A stretch of DNA of 64,000 bases, from assembly GCA_963828015.1 (NCBI GenBank), contig CAWHCD010000006.1, forward strand, positions 1,054,001-1,118,000, written 5' to 3'. Of this stretch, positions 41,186 to 51,809 are shown piece after piece (the stretch's first letter is position 1; every line of letters begins with the position of its first letter). Made by a program: the position numbers and the translations under genes. The notes below the pieces were generated by a model. That model did not search any database and was not told the origin of the DNA. It saw only the letters and a list, made by a program, of their open reading frames with translations. The DNA comes from CAVPUA01 sp963828015. Its GTDB lineage: Bacteria > Actinomycetota > Actinomycetes > Mycobacteriales > Jatrophihabitantaceae.

Positions 41186-41953
41186 ATGGCCGAGCCAGGT
41201 GAGGACGCCGGCACTGCGCTCGGCATCGACATCGGCGGCAGCGGTATCAAGGGCGCGCTCGTGCATACCGGCACGGGCCAGCTGATCACGCCACGCATTC
41301 GCGTCGCGACTCCGCATCCCTCAACTCCCGACGCCGTCGCCGCGGTCGTGAGCCAGCTGGCCGCCCAGATCGGCGGCCATTCCCCCATCGGCGCCACCTT
41401 TCCGGCCGTGATTCAGCACGGAGTGGCCCGCTCGGCGGCCAACGTCGACAAGAGCTGGATCGGCACCGACGTCGATGAGGTCTTCACCAAGGCCACCGAC
41501 CGATCGGTAACGGTGCTCAACGACGCCGACGCCGCCGGTGTCGCCGAAGCCCGCTTCGGCGCCGCGCAGGGCGTCTCCGGGGTGGTGATCCTGTTGACGT
41601 TCGGAACCGGCATCGGCAGCGCGCTGCTCATGGATGGGCAGTTGGTGCCCAACAGCGAACTCGGGCATCTCGAACTGGACGGTCACGACGCGGAGACCCG
41701 CGCGGCCGCCTCCGTGAAGGACTCCGAAGGCATGTCCTACGCCAAGTGGGCCAAGCGGGTGCAGGCCTACATGGCCCATGTCGAGCGCCTGTTCACCCCT
41801 GACCTGTTCGTCGTCGGTGGCGGAGTCAGCAAGGACGCGGACAAGTGGGTACCGCATCTGGACCTGCGCACGCCCGTGAAACCGGCCGTCTTGCTCAACA
41901 ACGCCGGGATTGTCGGTGCGGCGATGGTCGCCTTGGAACGTCAGCAGAGCTGA
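41186..41953 (+). CDS. ppgK: Polyphosphate glucokinase
   Basis: A 255-residue ROK-type kinase that phosphorylates glucose with polyphosphate or ATP, characteristic of actinobacteria. It shows the phosphate-1 loop LGIDIGGSGIKGALV, catalytic D in VLNDADAAGVAEARFGAA, the GTGIGSALLMDG loop and the actinobacterial SELGHLELDG segment. GGATGGAG precedes the ATG. It sits between suhB and sigA, as in M. tuberculosis Rv2701c-Rv2703. Confidence 0.95.
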   Translation: MAEPGEDAGTALGIDIGGSGIKGALVHTGTGQLITPRIRVATPHPSTPDAVAAVVSQLAAQIGGHSPIGATFPAVIQHGVARSAANVDKSWIGTDVDEVFTKATDRSVTVLNDADAAGVAEARFGAAQGVSGVVILLTFGTGIGSALLMDGQLVPNSELGHLELDGHDAETRAAASVKDSEGMSYAKWAKRVQAYMAHVERLFTPDLFVVGGGVSKDADKWVPHLDLRTPVKPAVLLNNAGIVGAAMVALERQQS

Positions 41954-42168
41954 ACCGGCACCGGCCGCGCCGACGCGCCCGCCCCGTGGGCGGCCAAGCT
42001 CACAGTTGCGAAGTACAATGACGCACGGCACCTAGGGCGCTACGCAAGAACTGGGCTCGAGCTGAGCCAACCGACAGTCTGCGAGCCGGGTCCACATTCT
42101 TCCGCATTCGCGGATTCATCTCTGTGCGCGGGCTTTTCTCCGCGCGCCGGTGTCCCCGAAAGGTCCCC

Positions 42169-43579
<1,411 letters not shown>

Positions 43580-43618
43580 AGGCTAGGTCGCCGATCCGGC
43601 TCTGAGGTGGGGTCTGTC

Positions 43619-43927
43619 ATGAGCGAGTTGGAATGGCCGGACTTTCGTGCGTGCCTCGAACGCAACGGGGTCACTTTGGCCGACGCGTTGCAGAGCAGGA
43701 GCGCGAACCAGTTCCTCGCCATGATGCGCAGCCTCGGCGAGGACGTGGCGCCCGCAAGAATTGCCGAGCCCCTCGACGAAGCTCGACGCGTCGCGGTTAG
43801 CCGGGCTCACAGCGAGTACTTCGCCGCCTTGCCCTCCCAGGTGCAGGCGATCATCACCCAGCTGTGGGCGGCCGACGCGACGCCGGCTCAGGCCCGGCAG
43901 GAGATCGAGAAGCTGCAACGCGGGTAG
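43619..43927 (+). CDS. Small conserved-looking protein of unknown function
   Basis: 102 residues, mostly helical and acidic, beginning MSELEWPDFRACLERNGVTL and ending with QARQEIEKLQRG. GGTGGGG lies 7 nt before the ATG at 43619, and third codon positions are strongly GC, so it is likely real. It lies 40 bp after sigA in the same direction and is closed by the strong hairpin at 44041. No domain is recognised. Confidence 0.65.
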   Translation: MSELEWPDFRACLERNGVTLADALQSRSANQFLAMMRSLGEDVAPARIAEPLDEARRVAVSRAHSEYFAALPSQVQAIITQLWAADATPAQARQEIEKLQRG

Positions 43928-44040
43928 CGCGCGCGGCTACCTTCGGCCCCGTCACGGGGAAAGGCCCACGATGGCAGCGAGGTTCGAGGTCTATGAGAGC
44001 AGCGGGCGTATCGGTTCCGGCTCAAGGCCGGCGACGCACT

Positions 44041-44080
44041 GTAGAGGGGCCTCCGTCCAGTTGGACGGAGGCCCCTCTAC
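44041..44080. terminator. Long perfect hairpin, bidirectional terminator
   Basis: A 40-bp perfect palindrome: a 19-bp arm (GTAGAGGGGCCTCCGTCCA), a GT centre, then its exact complement. It separates the rightward sigA-side gene from the leftward DUF7455 gene and is the strongest hairpin in the window. The short open frames spanning it are artefacts of the palindrome. Confidence 0.85.
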
Positions 44081-44109
44081 GGTTGGCGACTGGCGCAGGC
44101 CAGCTTGGT

Positions 44110-44334
44110 TCAGCGTTCGTCTGCGACGGCGCTCGCCGGCGTCTGGGCCAGGCGGTCGGCCTCGTTGTAGATATCGGCTTCGATAGCGCGCAGTCCGACC
44201 TCGTACTCGCGGGCGTGGTGCGCACAGAACAGAAGCTCCGAACCCGATGCCAGGGTGGCGCGAATGTAGGCCTGAGCTCCGCAGCGGTCGCACCGGTCGG
44301 TGGCCGTCAACGGACTAGCGGTCAATGTGGTCAC
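44110..44334 (-). CDS. DUF7455-type small zinc-binding protein
   Basis: 74 residues: LTATDRCDRCGAQAYIRATL with a CxxC pair, then GSELLFCAHHAREYE with C-x-H-H, which together suit one zinc ion, and an acidic helical end. The GTG at 44334 is chosen because GAGGG stands 7 nt upstream and the family begins there; the longer frame is not protein-like. It is conserved near sigA/sigB in actinobacteria; its function is unknown. Confidence 0.8.
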   Translation of the reverse strand: MTTLTASPLTATDRCDRCGAQAYIRATLASGSELLFCAHHAREYEVGLRAIEADIYNEADRLAQTPASAVADER

Positions 44335-44547
44335 ATCAGCACCCTCTTCCTCGACTAGTTCCTCACGGTCTGAACTGCTGGAGAGCCCATAGTCCACCCC
44401 GTCAGGCCATACAACCAGCAAACGCGCCGTGACATGCCCGACATCCCCTCAGCTGTGAGAATGTTCGCGTCGAGCGAACCCAATCCCCTGCCGCTCGAGC
44501 GATTTCGGCCGTGTTTCCAGGGATTGGCGCCGTGCGTCACGCAGGTT

Positions 44548-46267
44548 TCAGCGGGCGAGCAGGCCCTGCAGGTGCTCGCGTCGGGCCTGCAGGATCTCCG
44601 CACTCGCCGAGGCACTCGCCGGGCCGGGTACGGCCCGGCGGAGCTGGGCATGAACCTGGGCATGGGGCAGGCCCTGGCGGGCGGCGAGCACCGACACCAA
44701 CCGGTTCAGCTCCCGCCGCAGCTCGGCCGCGGCGCGCCAGGCCGAAACCTCCGCCGGCACCGGCTCGGCGCCGCCTGGGGCCGGTCCGGCCTGGGCCAGA
44801 CGCTTGCGCAGGGTGGCATCGCGGCGGGCCAGAAGGGTGGCGGTCTGCTCGGGCGAGAGCAGGCCGGGCAGCCCGAGGTAGTCCTCGTCCTCCGCACCGA
44901 CCTCGCCCACGCTGGCCACGACCGCACGCCCGGCGTGCAGCAGATGCGCGAACTCGGCCTCGGCATCCAGCGCCTCGTAGTCCGACACCTCCGACGTCTC
45001 GCGTTCCGGAACCTCGACGTCCAGTGACTCCGAGCCGGGCGCGGGCGGTGGGATGATGTGATTTCGCTCACCTTCGAGTTCGGCCGCCAGGGTCAGCAGC
45101 GGGCGCACGGCCGGCAGGAACACCGTGGCCGACTCGTGCGGCCCCCGCGCGCGCACCACCCGGCCCACGGCCTGGGCGAAGAACAGCGGCGTCCGGTACG
45201 AGGTCATCCAGGCCAGACAGGCCGCCCGTGGGACGTCCACGCCCTCGCTGACCATCCGGACGCAGACCGCGATGCGCTCGGTTCCGGTGGTGAATGCGGC
45301 GATGCGATCGCTGGCCTTCGGATCGTCGGACACGATCACGACCGCGGGCTCCCCCGTGACCCGCTCGACGATTTCGGCGTAGGCGCGGGCGTCGTCCTGG
45401 TCGGTGGCCAGCACCAGTCCGGCGGCGTCGGGCATCCCGTAGGCGCGCAGGTGGCTGATGCGTTCGTCCATGGCGGCGATCACGTGCGGCACCCACTGGC
45501 CCTTGGGATTGAGCGCCGTACGCCAGGCCTGGGCCTCGGTCCGGCGGTCGGCCACCTCGCTCAGACTCGCGGCCACGACCTCTCCGGCGCTGTTACGCCA
45601 GCGCGACGTGCCTGTGTAGGCGGCGAAGACCACCGGGCGCACCACGCCGTCCGCCAGCGCCTCGCGGTAGCCGTAGCTGTAGTCGGCGTGGCTGGCCAGC
45701 CCACCGTCGGACTCCGCGTCGTAGCGGATGAACGGGATGCGTTCCTCAGGCCGGGTCCGGAACGGGGTGCCGGTCAGTGCGAGCCGCCGCTCGGCCCGCT
45801 CGAACGCCTCGGCCACCGCTTCGCCCCAGGACAGCCCGTCTCCGGCGTGGTGGACCTCGTCGAGGATCACCAGGCTGCGCTTGGCACTACTGCGGGCCGC
45901 GTGCACGCCCGGCTTCGCCGCGACCTGCGCGTAGGTCGTGACGTAACCGGTCAGCCCCGGGCGCACGGGGCCGACGGCGTTGGACAGGGTCGGGTCCAGC
46001 GCGATCCCGGCGCGGTCAGCCGCCTCCGCCCATTGCGTGCGCAGGTGATCGGTCGGGCAGACGACGACGACCCGGTCGATGACCCGGCGGGCCAGCAGCC
46101 GGGCGGCCAGGGCGAGTGCGAACGTCGTCTTGCCCGAGCCCGGGGTCGCCGTGACGAGGTAGTCGCGTGGTGCGGTCGCGGCGTCGTAGGCGGCCAAGGC
46201 GGTCGCGCTGCCAGGCCCGCAGCCGCGGTGGCGAAATCGCGTTCGGTTCGCGCGCAGCGGACTCCAC
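44548..46267 (-). CDS. DEAD/DEAH-box superfamily II helicase, with apparent +1 shift near the start
   Basis: A helicase of about 570 residues. Motif I is TATPGSGKTT, motif II is ILDEVHHAGD (DEVH), motif III LTGTPFRT, and motifs V-VI include SEGVDVPRAACLAWM and QAVGRVVRARGP. The best start is the GTG at 46267 with GGAGG 5 nt upstream. It encodes a conserved-looking RLRAWQRD, and the frame must then skip one base near 46201 to reach ALAAYDAATAPRDYLVTAT. As written, only an ATG at 46197 is in frame with the motor, which would lose the Q-motif-like WQ segment. It probably acts on DNA or RNA; no partner is nearby. Confidence 0.85.
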
Positions 46268-46477
46268 GCGAACCTCCGTCTCAGGGAATATGCGCTCGAC
46301 GCGCGGGCCGCCCCGAACCGGTGCGGCGCGGGCGGTGGGCGTGGGCTGAAACCGGTGCCCGCACCCGAACCCTATCCGCGCCACCCGGACGCTCGCGGGC
46401 GCGGCACGCCGAAACATGCGCCTCGCTCCCGCGCGGGGTCGGGGCGATCGGCCACAACTTGGGCAGACTGATCAGTT

Positions 46478-47434
46478 GTGGACATCGCGCGGGCGGGACG
46501 GGCACTTCGGCGCCTGCCCTATCTGCTGCGCCGCACCATCGTCGCCGGCTGGAAGGACCGCGTTCTGGGCCTGTCGGCCGAGACCGCGTTCTGGCAGCTG
46601 CTGAGCCTGCCGTCGCTGCTGCTGGCCTTGATCGCCATCCTGGGCTACGTCTCGCGCTGGTCGGGCCACGACACGGTGAACCGCACCGAGACCCAACTCG
46701 AGTCGATGTTCAGCCATGCGTTCAGCCCCGAGGTCGTCCAGCAACTGATCGCGCCGACGCTGCACGCGGTGCTTCAGGGCAACCGCGCCGACGTCGTCAG
46801 CATCGGCTTCGTGCTGGCGCTGTGGGCGGGGTCATCGGCCACGGCCACCTTCGTGAACACGATCAGCATCGCGTACGGGATGCGCGATCTTCGCGGTCCG
46901 GTGCGCAGTCGGTTGCTGGCCCTGTGGCTGTTTCTCGGTTCGATGCTGATCGGGGTGATCGTGTTGCCGCTGCTCGTGCTCGGGCCCGGGTTGCTGGCCG
47001 ACGCCTTCCCCGACCAGGACCGGGCGCGAGCCAGTTCGATCCTGCACGACGCCTACTACCCGACGGTGATCCTGCTGCTGCTGCTCGGTCTGACCAGCCT
47101 GTACCACCTGGCCCCGCCGCGGCGACTGCCGTGGCACCGCGGGGTCCCGGGCGCGATCCTGGCGATGTTGATCTTCCTGGGCGGCTCGGCCGGCCTGCGG
47201 GCCTACATCAACTCGATCCTGGCCCGCAATCATGCGTACGGAACCCTCGCCGCCCCCGTGGCGGCGCTGCTCTTCTTCTTCGTCCTGGCCCTGGGCGTGC
47301 TGCTGGGCGCGGAGTTCAACGCCGCGATCGAACAGGACTCGCCCACACCCGTCCGTCCCCCGCGCGTGCTCGCTCCCCGCGCCTGGCGGCGCGTCGAGGA
47401 CGACGGCGATCAGTCCGAACGCAGCGACTCGTAG
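46478..47434 (+). CDS. YihY/BrkB-family inner-membrane protein
   Basis: A 318-residue protein with about six helices in the YihY pattern: LSAETAFWQLLSLPSLLLAL near the start, a long loop, VSIGFVLALWAGSSATATF, then SRLLALWLFLGSMLIGVIV and a C-terminal AALLFFFVLALGVLLGAEFN. GTG start assumed. Its 3' end overlaps the convergent DUF3039 gene by 25 bp. Family members are often misnamed ribonuclease BN; their role is unknown, possibly in envelope or lipid transport. Confidence 0.9.
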   Translation: MDIARAGRALRRLPYLLRRTIVAGWKDRVLGLSAETAFWQLLSLPSLLLALIAILGYVSRWSGHDTVNRTETQLESMFSHAFSPEVVQQLIAPTLHAVLQGNRADVVSIGFVLALWAGSSATATFVNTISIAYGMRDLRGPVRSRLLALWLFLGSMLIGVIVLPLLVLGPGLLADAFPDQDRARASSILHDAYYPTVILLLLLGLTSLYHLAPPRRLPWHRGVPGAILAMLIFLGGSAGLRAYINSILARNHAYGTLAAPVAALLFFFVLALGVLLGAEFNAAIEQDSPTPVRPPRVLAPRAWRRVEDDGDQSERSDS

Positions 47435-47631
47435 ATCTCCTTGCAGGCCGGGCAGACCGGCGATCCCGGCTTGGGAACCCGCGTCACCGGGAAGACCTCG
47501 CCGCACAACGCCTCGACGAAGGAGCCGGTCACAGCGCTCTCGGTGATCTTGGCCTTGCGGACGTAGTGAAACAGCGGGCTGTCGGAATCGGTCTCCGTCG
47601 TGGACGGCGACTCCAGAGTCTCGGTCGTCAC
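47410..47631 (-). CDS. DUF3039 family protein
   Basis: 73 residues with the conserved core PLFHYVRKAKITESAVTGSF, VEALCGEVFPVTR and a C-terminal CPACKEIYESLR. The three cysteines could hold zinc. The GTG at 47631 gives the usual length; the longer frame upstream is shadow. It lies next to DUF3099 in the same direction. Its function is unknown. Confidence 0.88.
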   Translation of the reverse strand: MTTETLESPSTTETDSDSPLFHYVRKAKITESAVTGSFVEALCGEVFPVTRVPKPGSPVCPACKEIYESLRSD

Positions 47632-47660
47632 ACCAGCGATTCTGCCACTGATCGCCGGAC

Positions 47661-47984
47661 TCAGCCGTCGACCGTACGACCGTCCTCGCCGCTCGTCAGC
47701 CCGCGCTCCACCGTCGGCGACAGGTGCGGTTGGGCGCGGGAGCGGCGTTTCGGCGGACCGCCATTGGCCAGGACGACCGCACACCAGGGCAGCACCACCC
47801 CGCCGGCCACTAGGGCCAGGGACAGCGCCACCGAGAGTGGGTAGGCCAAGCAGGCCCCGACGACGCACAAACCGCGCAGGCCCATCATCAGCCCGTAGCG
47901 CCGGCGCCGCTGCTCATGCTCGGCTTCCGCGCTCAGCGCCGCGTCGGTGATCAGCGCCGGTTCCTCTGTTCGCATCCGGCGCAT
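47661..47984 (-). CDS. DUF3099 membrane protein
   Basis: 107 residues with two helices (GLMMGLRGLCVVGACLAYPL and LSLALVAGGVVLPWCAVVLA), preceded by ITDAALSAEAEHEQRRRRY and followed by the ANGGPPKRR basic edge, all typical of DUF3099. Start at 47984 or at the ATG three codons later. It diverges from the methyltransferase gene at 48021. Its function is unknown. Confidence 0.87.
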   Translation of the reverse strand: MRRMRTEEPALITDAALSAEAEHEQRRRRYGLMMGLRGLCVVGACLAYPLSVALSLALVAGGVVLPWCAVVLANGGPPKRRSRAQPHLSPTVERGLTSGEDGRTVDG

Positions 47985-48020
47985 GCTTCATAGTGTCACC
48001 ATCGGGCAGGATTCTCACCC

Positions 48021-49511
48021 ATGCAGGCACTGCTCGAGGACGCCCACCTGGCCCAGCTGCGGCAGGCTCTGGCCGAGTACACGGTCGACGGGGTGCACGA
48101 ACTCGTCGGCCTGGCCGGTCAACTGGCGCTGGCCCGCGGCGAGGTCGCGGCCCTGGCCCGCGGACTCGATGACTCCCGCCTGGCCGATCTCACCCGGCTG
48201 TTCCTGCTCGGCGAGTCGATCCCGGCGCCGCGGGCCGCCCGCGCGGTGCGGCCACTCGGGCTGGGTCCGGCCATCACATCGGGCCTGCTGCGCTCGATCG
48301 GGGACTCGGTCGCCGCTGGCTTCGACCTGCGCCCCTATGCCCAGGACGACGGCCCGTCGTGGTGGGTCATCTCCGACTTCGGCAGCGACGTGCGTCCGGG
48401 CCCGGTCGCCCGGGACCACGTTCTAGGTATCGGCGCCGCGTCCCTGTCACTGGCCCAGTCGACCGTGCGAGAGCCCGTCGAACGGGCGCTGGATCTCGGA
48501 ACCGGCTGCGGCATCCAGGCCCTGCACCTGTCCGGGCACGCACGATCGGTGGTGGGAACCGATGTCAGCGTCCGGGCCCTGCGGCTGGCGCAGACCAACG
48601 CGAAGCTCAACGGCCTGGACTGGGACCTGCGGGCCGGCTCCCTGCTGGAACCGGTGGCCGCCGAACAGTTCGACCTCATCGTCGCCAATCCACCGTTCGT
48701 GATCTCTTCCGGGGCGATCGGCCATGAGTACCGCGACGGCGGCCTGGCCGGTGACGAGCTGTGCCGTCGTCTGGTGGGTGAGCTGCCGGCTCACCTACGT
48801 CCGGGCGGGACCGCGCAGTTGCTCGGCAACTGGGCGGTGACCGCCGAGCAGACCTGGGAGGAACGGGTGACCGGCTGGTTGGCGGACTCGGGTGCATCGG
48901 CCTGGATCTGGCAACGCGAGGTCGTCCCGGCGTCGGATTACGTCGCCCTCTGGCTGCGCGACAGCGGTGACCTTCCCGGCTCGCCCACCTGGATGCCGCG
49001 TTACGACAGCTGGCTGCGCTGGCTGGAGCAGGCGGGCATCGTGGGCGTCGGCATGGGCTTGATCAATATCAGGGCGCTGCCGGGGCCGGTGGTGTGCGAG
49101 GACGTCCCGCAAGCGATCGACCAGCCCAGCGGGGCCACGATCGAGCACTGGTTCGATCGCCAGCAGTGGCTGCGGACCCACGACGACCAGGCCATGCTCG
49201 CGGCTCGTCTGGAACTGGCGCCGGACGTCACCCTGGTCACCGAGGCCGTGACCTCGCCCGACCAGGGCGGTTGGCAGATACTCGAGCGTCGCCTGCGCCA
49301 GGGCGGCGGTCTTCGGTGGGAGATCGAGACCGACGAGCTCATGGCCGGCCTGCTCGCCGCCCTCGACGGGCACCTGCCACTCGACGTTCCCGTGCAGATG
49401 CTGGCGGTGGTCCTCGACGTTCCGAGTGCCAGGTGCGTGGGCGCCGTCCTGCCCGTCATCCGGGACCTGCTTGCCCGAGGGCTGCTTACGCCCGCCCGCG
49501 CTGTGCACTAA
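48021..49511 (+). CDS. SAM-dependent N-methyltransferase (HemK/RsmC-like)
   Basis: A 496-residue actinobacterial protein: an N-terminal helical domain (about 1-150), a class I methyltransferase fold with the SAM motif ALDLGTGCGIQALHL, and the N-methyltransferase signature VANPPFV, then a C-terminal helical domain of about 170 residues. NPPF/Y motifs mark enzymes that methylate amide or exocyclic nitrogens of nucleic acid or protein (PrmC, RsmC/D). The target is not identifiable. It is a common neighbour of sigB in actinobacteria. Confidence 0.85.
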   Translation: MQALLEDAHLAQLRQALAEYTVDGVHELVGLAGQLALARGEVAALARGLDDSRLADLTRLFLLGESIPAPRAARAVRPLGLGPAITSGLLRSIGDSVAAGFDLRPYAQDDGPSWWVISDFGSDVRPGPVARDHVLGIGAASLSLAQSTVREPVERALDLGTGCGIQALHLSGHARSVVGTDVSVRALRLAQTNAKLNGLDWDLRAGSLLEPVAAEQFDLIVANPPFVISSGAIGHEYRDGGLAGDELCRRLVGELPAHLRPGGTAQLLGNWAVTAEQTWEERVTGWLADSGASAWIWQREVVPASDYVALWLRDSGDLPGSPTWMPRYDSWLRWLEQAGIVGVGMGLINIRALPGPVVCEDVPQAIDQPSGATIEHWFDRQQWLRTHDDQAMLAARLELAPDVTLVTEAVTSPDQGGWQILERRLRQGGGLRWEIETDELMAGLLAALDGHLPLDVPVQMLAVVLDVPSARCVGAVLPVIRDLLARGLLTPARAVH

Positions 49512-49541
49512 CTGAGAGAACGGTTGGTCACCGCCCATTTC

Positions 49542-49567
49542 GGGAACACCAGCTGAGGAAAAACGTT
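49542..49567 (+). promoter_or_regulatory. ECF-sigma-type promoter upstream of sigB
   Basis: GGGAAC (49542-49547), 16 nt, then CGTT (49564-49567) fits the SigE/SigH-class consensus GGGAAC-N16-CGTT. It is 82 bp before the chosen sigB start. Mycobacterial sigB is driven by such promoters under envelope and oxidative stress (established knowledge). Confidence 0.7.
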
Positions 49568-49648
49568 GCACAGGGTGAACCAATCAGCGTTCCTGGACGA
49601 ACTAGCTCTATGAAGCCACTACCCCAAGATTTAGGTGGTCTGCACACC

Positions 49649-50887
49649 GTGACAACCTCTCGTACGACCGGCCGTTCCGCCGCCGCGAAGACCCCGCGCA
49701 GCGACGCCACCATCTCTGCGCGCCCGCACCGCAGTACCCGCGCAGTGAGCGCGACAAAGGCCACCACCACGACCACCAAGGCCAAGTCCCCTGTCGCCAA
49801 GGCCAGCACGAAGAGTCGGGCGCGGGCGCAGGCTCCCATCGAAACGGTCGCAGCCACCGACACGACGCTCGAGGCGGTTTCCGAAGCAGTCGTCGAGGAG
49901 ACCGAGCTGCTGGAGGTGGACGAACCCGCGATCGAGGACATCGAGAAGCGGGCCAGTGCCGACCTGGACGAGGTGGCCGCGTCGGCCGATCTGGTCCGGG
50001 TGTACCTCAACGAGATCGGCAAGGTCGCGCTGCTCAGCGCCGTCGAAGAGGTGCAGCTGGCCAAGCGCATCGAGGCCGGTCTGTATGCCGCGCATCTGCT
50101 GAGCACCCCGAACAAGTTCACGCCCGCCCGTCGGCGTGAGATGACGTTGCTGGTTGCCGATGGCGAGCGGGCCAAGGATCACCTGCTGCGCGCGAACCTG
50201 CGGCTGGTCGTTTCGTTGGCCAAGCGCTACACCGGCCACGGCATGCCGTTCCTCGACCTCATCCAGGAAGGCAACCTCGGCCTGATTCGCGCGGTCGAGA
50301 AGTTCGATTACACGAAGGGCTTCAAGTTCTCGACCTACGCCACCTGGTGGATCCGGCAGGCGATCAGTCGGGCCATGGCCGATCAGTCGCGCACGATCCG
50401 CCTGCCCGTCCACCTGGTCGAGCAGGTCAACAAGATGCAGCGCATTCGCCGCGAGCTCAATCAGAGCCTCGGGCGCGAGGCGACCGACTCCGAACTCGGC
50501 GCCGAGCTCGATATCACCGAGGACCGCGTGCGCGAGCTGCTCGACCTGTCCCGCGACCTGGTCAGCCTGGATCAGACCGTGGGCGCCGACGACGACGCCG
50601 CTCTCGGCGACTTCATCGCCGATGACAAGGCCACAGCCGCCGAAGAGGCCGTCGAGGCCGGCCTTATGCGGCAGCAGCTCTATGCCGTCCTGGGCAGCCT
50701 GGAGGACCGCGAAGCCGCCGTCGTACGGATGCGCTTCGGTCTCGATGACGGTCAGCCCCGCACGCTCGATGAGATCGGTCGCTCGTTCAAGCTCTCCCGG
50801 GAGCGGATCCGCCAGATCGAACGAGAGACGATGGCCAAGCTGCGGCACCCCTCGCGGGCCCAGTCGCTGCGCGACTATCTCGACTGA
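49649..50887 (+). CDS. sigB: RNA polymerase sigma factor SigB
   Basis: A 412-residue group 1/2 sigma-70. After a Thr/Ala/Lys-rich N-terminus, regions 1.2-4.2 run from DLVRVYLNEIGKVALLSAVE through LIQEGNLGLIRAVEKFDYTK and FSTYATWWIRQAISR to SRERIRQIERETMAKLRHP. It lacks the acidic linker of the first sigma and is closest to it in sequence. Start GTG 49649 has AGGTGG 10 nt upstream and parallels the sigA start; an ATG at 49610 is possible. Position before ideR and an ECF-type promoter identify it as SigB. Confidence 0.92.
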   Translation: MTTSRTTGRSAAAKTPRSDATISARPHRSTRAVSATKATTTTTKAKSPVAKASTKSRARAQAPIETVAATDTTLEAVSEAVVEETELLEVDEPAIEDIEKRASADLDEVAASADLVRVYLNEIGKVALLSAVEEVQLAKRIEAGLYAAHLLSTPNKFTPARRREMTLLVADGERAKDHLLRANLRLVVSLAKRYTGHGMPFLDLIQEGNLGLIRAVEKFDYTKGFKFSTYATWWIRQAISRAMADQSRTIRLPVHLVEQVNKMQRIRRELNQSLGREATDSELGAELDITEDRVRELLDLSRDLVSLDQTVGADDDAALGDFIADDKATAAEEAVEAGLMRQQLYAVLGSLEDREAAVVRMRFGLDDGQPRTLDEIGRSFKLSRERIRQIERETMAKLRHPSRAQSLRDYLD

Positions 50888-50902
50888 GACGCCACGCCCT
50901 GA

Positions 50903-50916
50903 GCTAACGCGTTAGC
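50903..50916. promoter_or_regulatory. 14-bp perfect palindrome between sigB and ideR
   Basis: GCTAACGCGTTAGC, 16 bp after the sigB stop and 77 bp before the ideR start. It lacks a loop, so it looks more like an operator than a terminator, but it does not match the IdeR-box consensus. Confidence 0.4.
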
Positions 50917-50993
50917 GGTGCGCCCCGTGCCGAACTAGGATCAGGCTGGTACGCCGAGGTCGACCGAAAACAGATTGAGCAGCGTGAGATTCG

Positions 50994-51689
50994 TTGAGTC
51001 ACCACAGTGAGCTCATAGACACGACCGAGATGTATTTGCGGACCGTGTACGAGTTGGAAGAGGAAGGCGTCGTCCCACTGCGGGCTCGGATCGCCGACCG
51101 CTTGGGGCAGAGTGGCCCGACCGTGAGCCAGACCGTCGCCCGGATGGAGCGAGACGGGTTGCTCAGCGTGGCCGACGACCGGCACCTGCAGCTGTCCGAG
51201 CTCGGCCGCCACGAGGCGGTGGCGGTCATGCGCAAGCACCGGCTGGCCGAACGCCTGCTGGCCGACGTCATCGGGCTGCCCTGGGACGAGGTCCACATCG
51301 AGGCCTGCCGTTGGGAACACGTGATGAGCGATGCGGTCGAACGCCGTATCGTCGCGCTGCTCGACAAGCCGCTCGTGTGTCCGCACGGCAATCCAATTCC
51401 CGGCCTGGAAGACCTCGGTCTCCCCTTTCCGGGCACTGAAGAATCCGCCGAACTGCTCTCGCTGACAACGGCCACGACCGCGCAGGAGAGTTCAGTCACC
51501 GTCAATCGAATCAGCGAACACCTGCAACTCGATGCCCCGCTGATGCGCCGGCTACTCGCCGCCCACGTCGTGCCTGGTCACACGATCCGGGTGAGCGCGG
51601 GACCGGACGGGGTCGATGTCGTCGGCGATCGGGGCGAGGTCGGCTTCGACCACCTGGTCACCGACCACGTGTTCGTCAGCCGCGGCTGA
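50994..51689 (+). CDS. ideR: Iron-dependent repressor IdeR (DtxR family)
   Basis: A 231-residue metal-activated repressor: an N-terminal winged helix (IADRLGQSGPTVSQTVARME), a dimerisation domain, and a C-terminal SH3-like domain (about 150-231). With an offset of +3, every metal ligand of mycobacterial IdeR is present: M13, C105, E108 and H109 for the primary site; H82, E86 and H101 for the ancillary site. It should therefore sense Fe(II) and repress siderophore and iron-uptake genes. TTG start assumed. It follows sigB as in M. tuberculosis Rv2710-Rv2711. Confidence 0.94.
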   Translation: MSHHSELIDTTEMYLRTVYELEEEGVVPLRARIADRLGQSGPTVSQTVARMERDGLLSVADDRHLQLSELGRHEAVAVMRKHRLAERLLADVIGLPWDEVHIEACRWEHVMSDAVERRIVALLDKPLVCPHGNPIPGLEDLGLPFPGTEESAELLSLTTATTAQESSVTVNRISEHLQLDAPLMRRLLAAHVVPGHTIRVSAGPDGVDVVGDRGEVGFDHLVTDHVFVSRG

Positions 51690-51809
51690 CCCCAGCCACT
51701 GCGGAGCGGGAAAACAACTCCCCGCCGTGATTTAGACTTGGCGCGCGCGAGCCACTGTCGCCTCGCCGCGAGCCGGTCTAGACGGTGCTGGTCCGAGAAG
51801 GGTGTGACA

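Noticed and set aside
44041..44080. Miniature inverted-repeat element or IS end
   Set aside because: A single compact palindrome between convergent genes with no target duplication or second copy; terminator explains it better.
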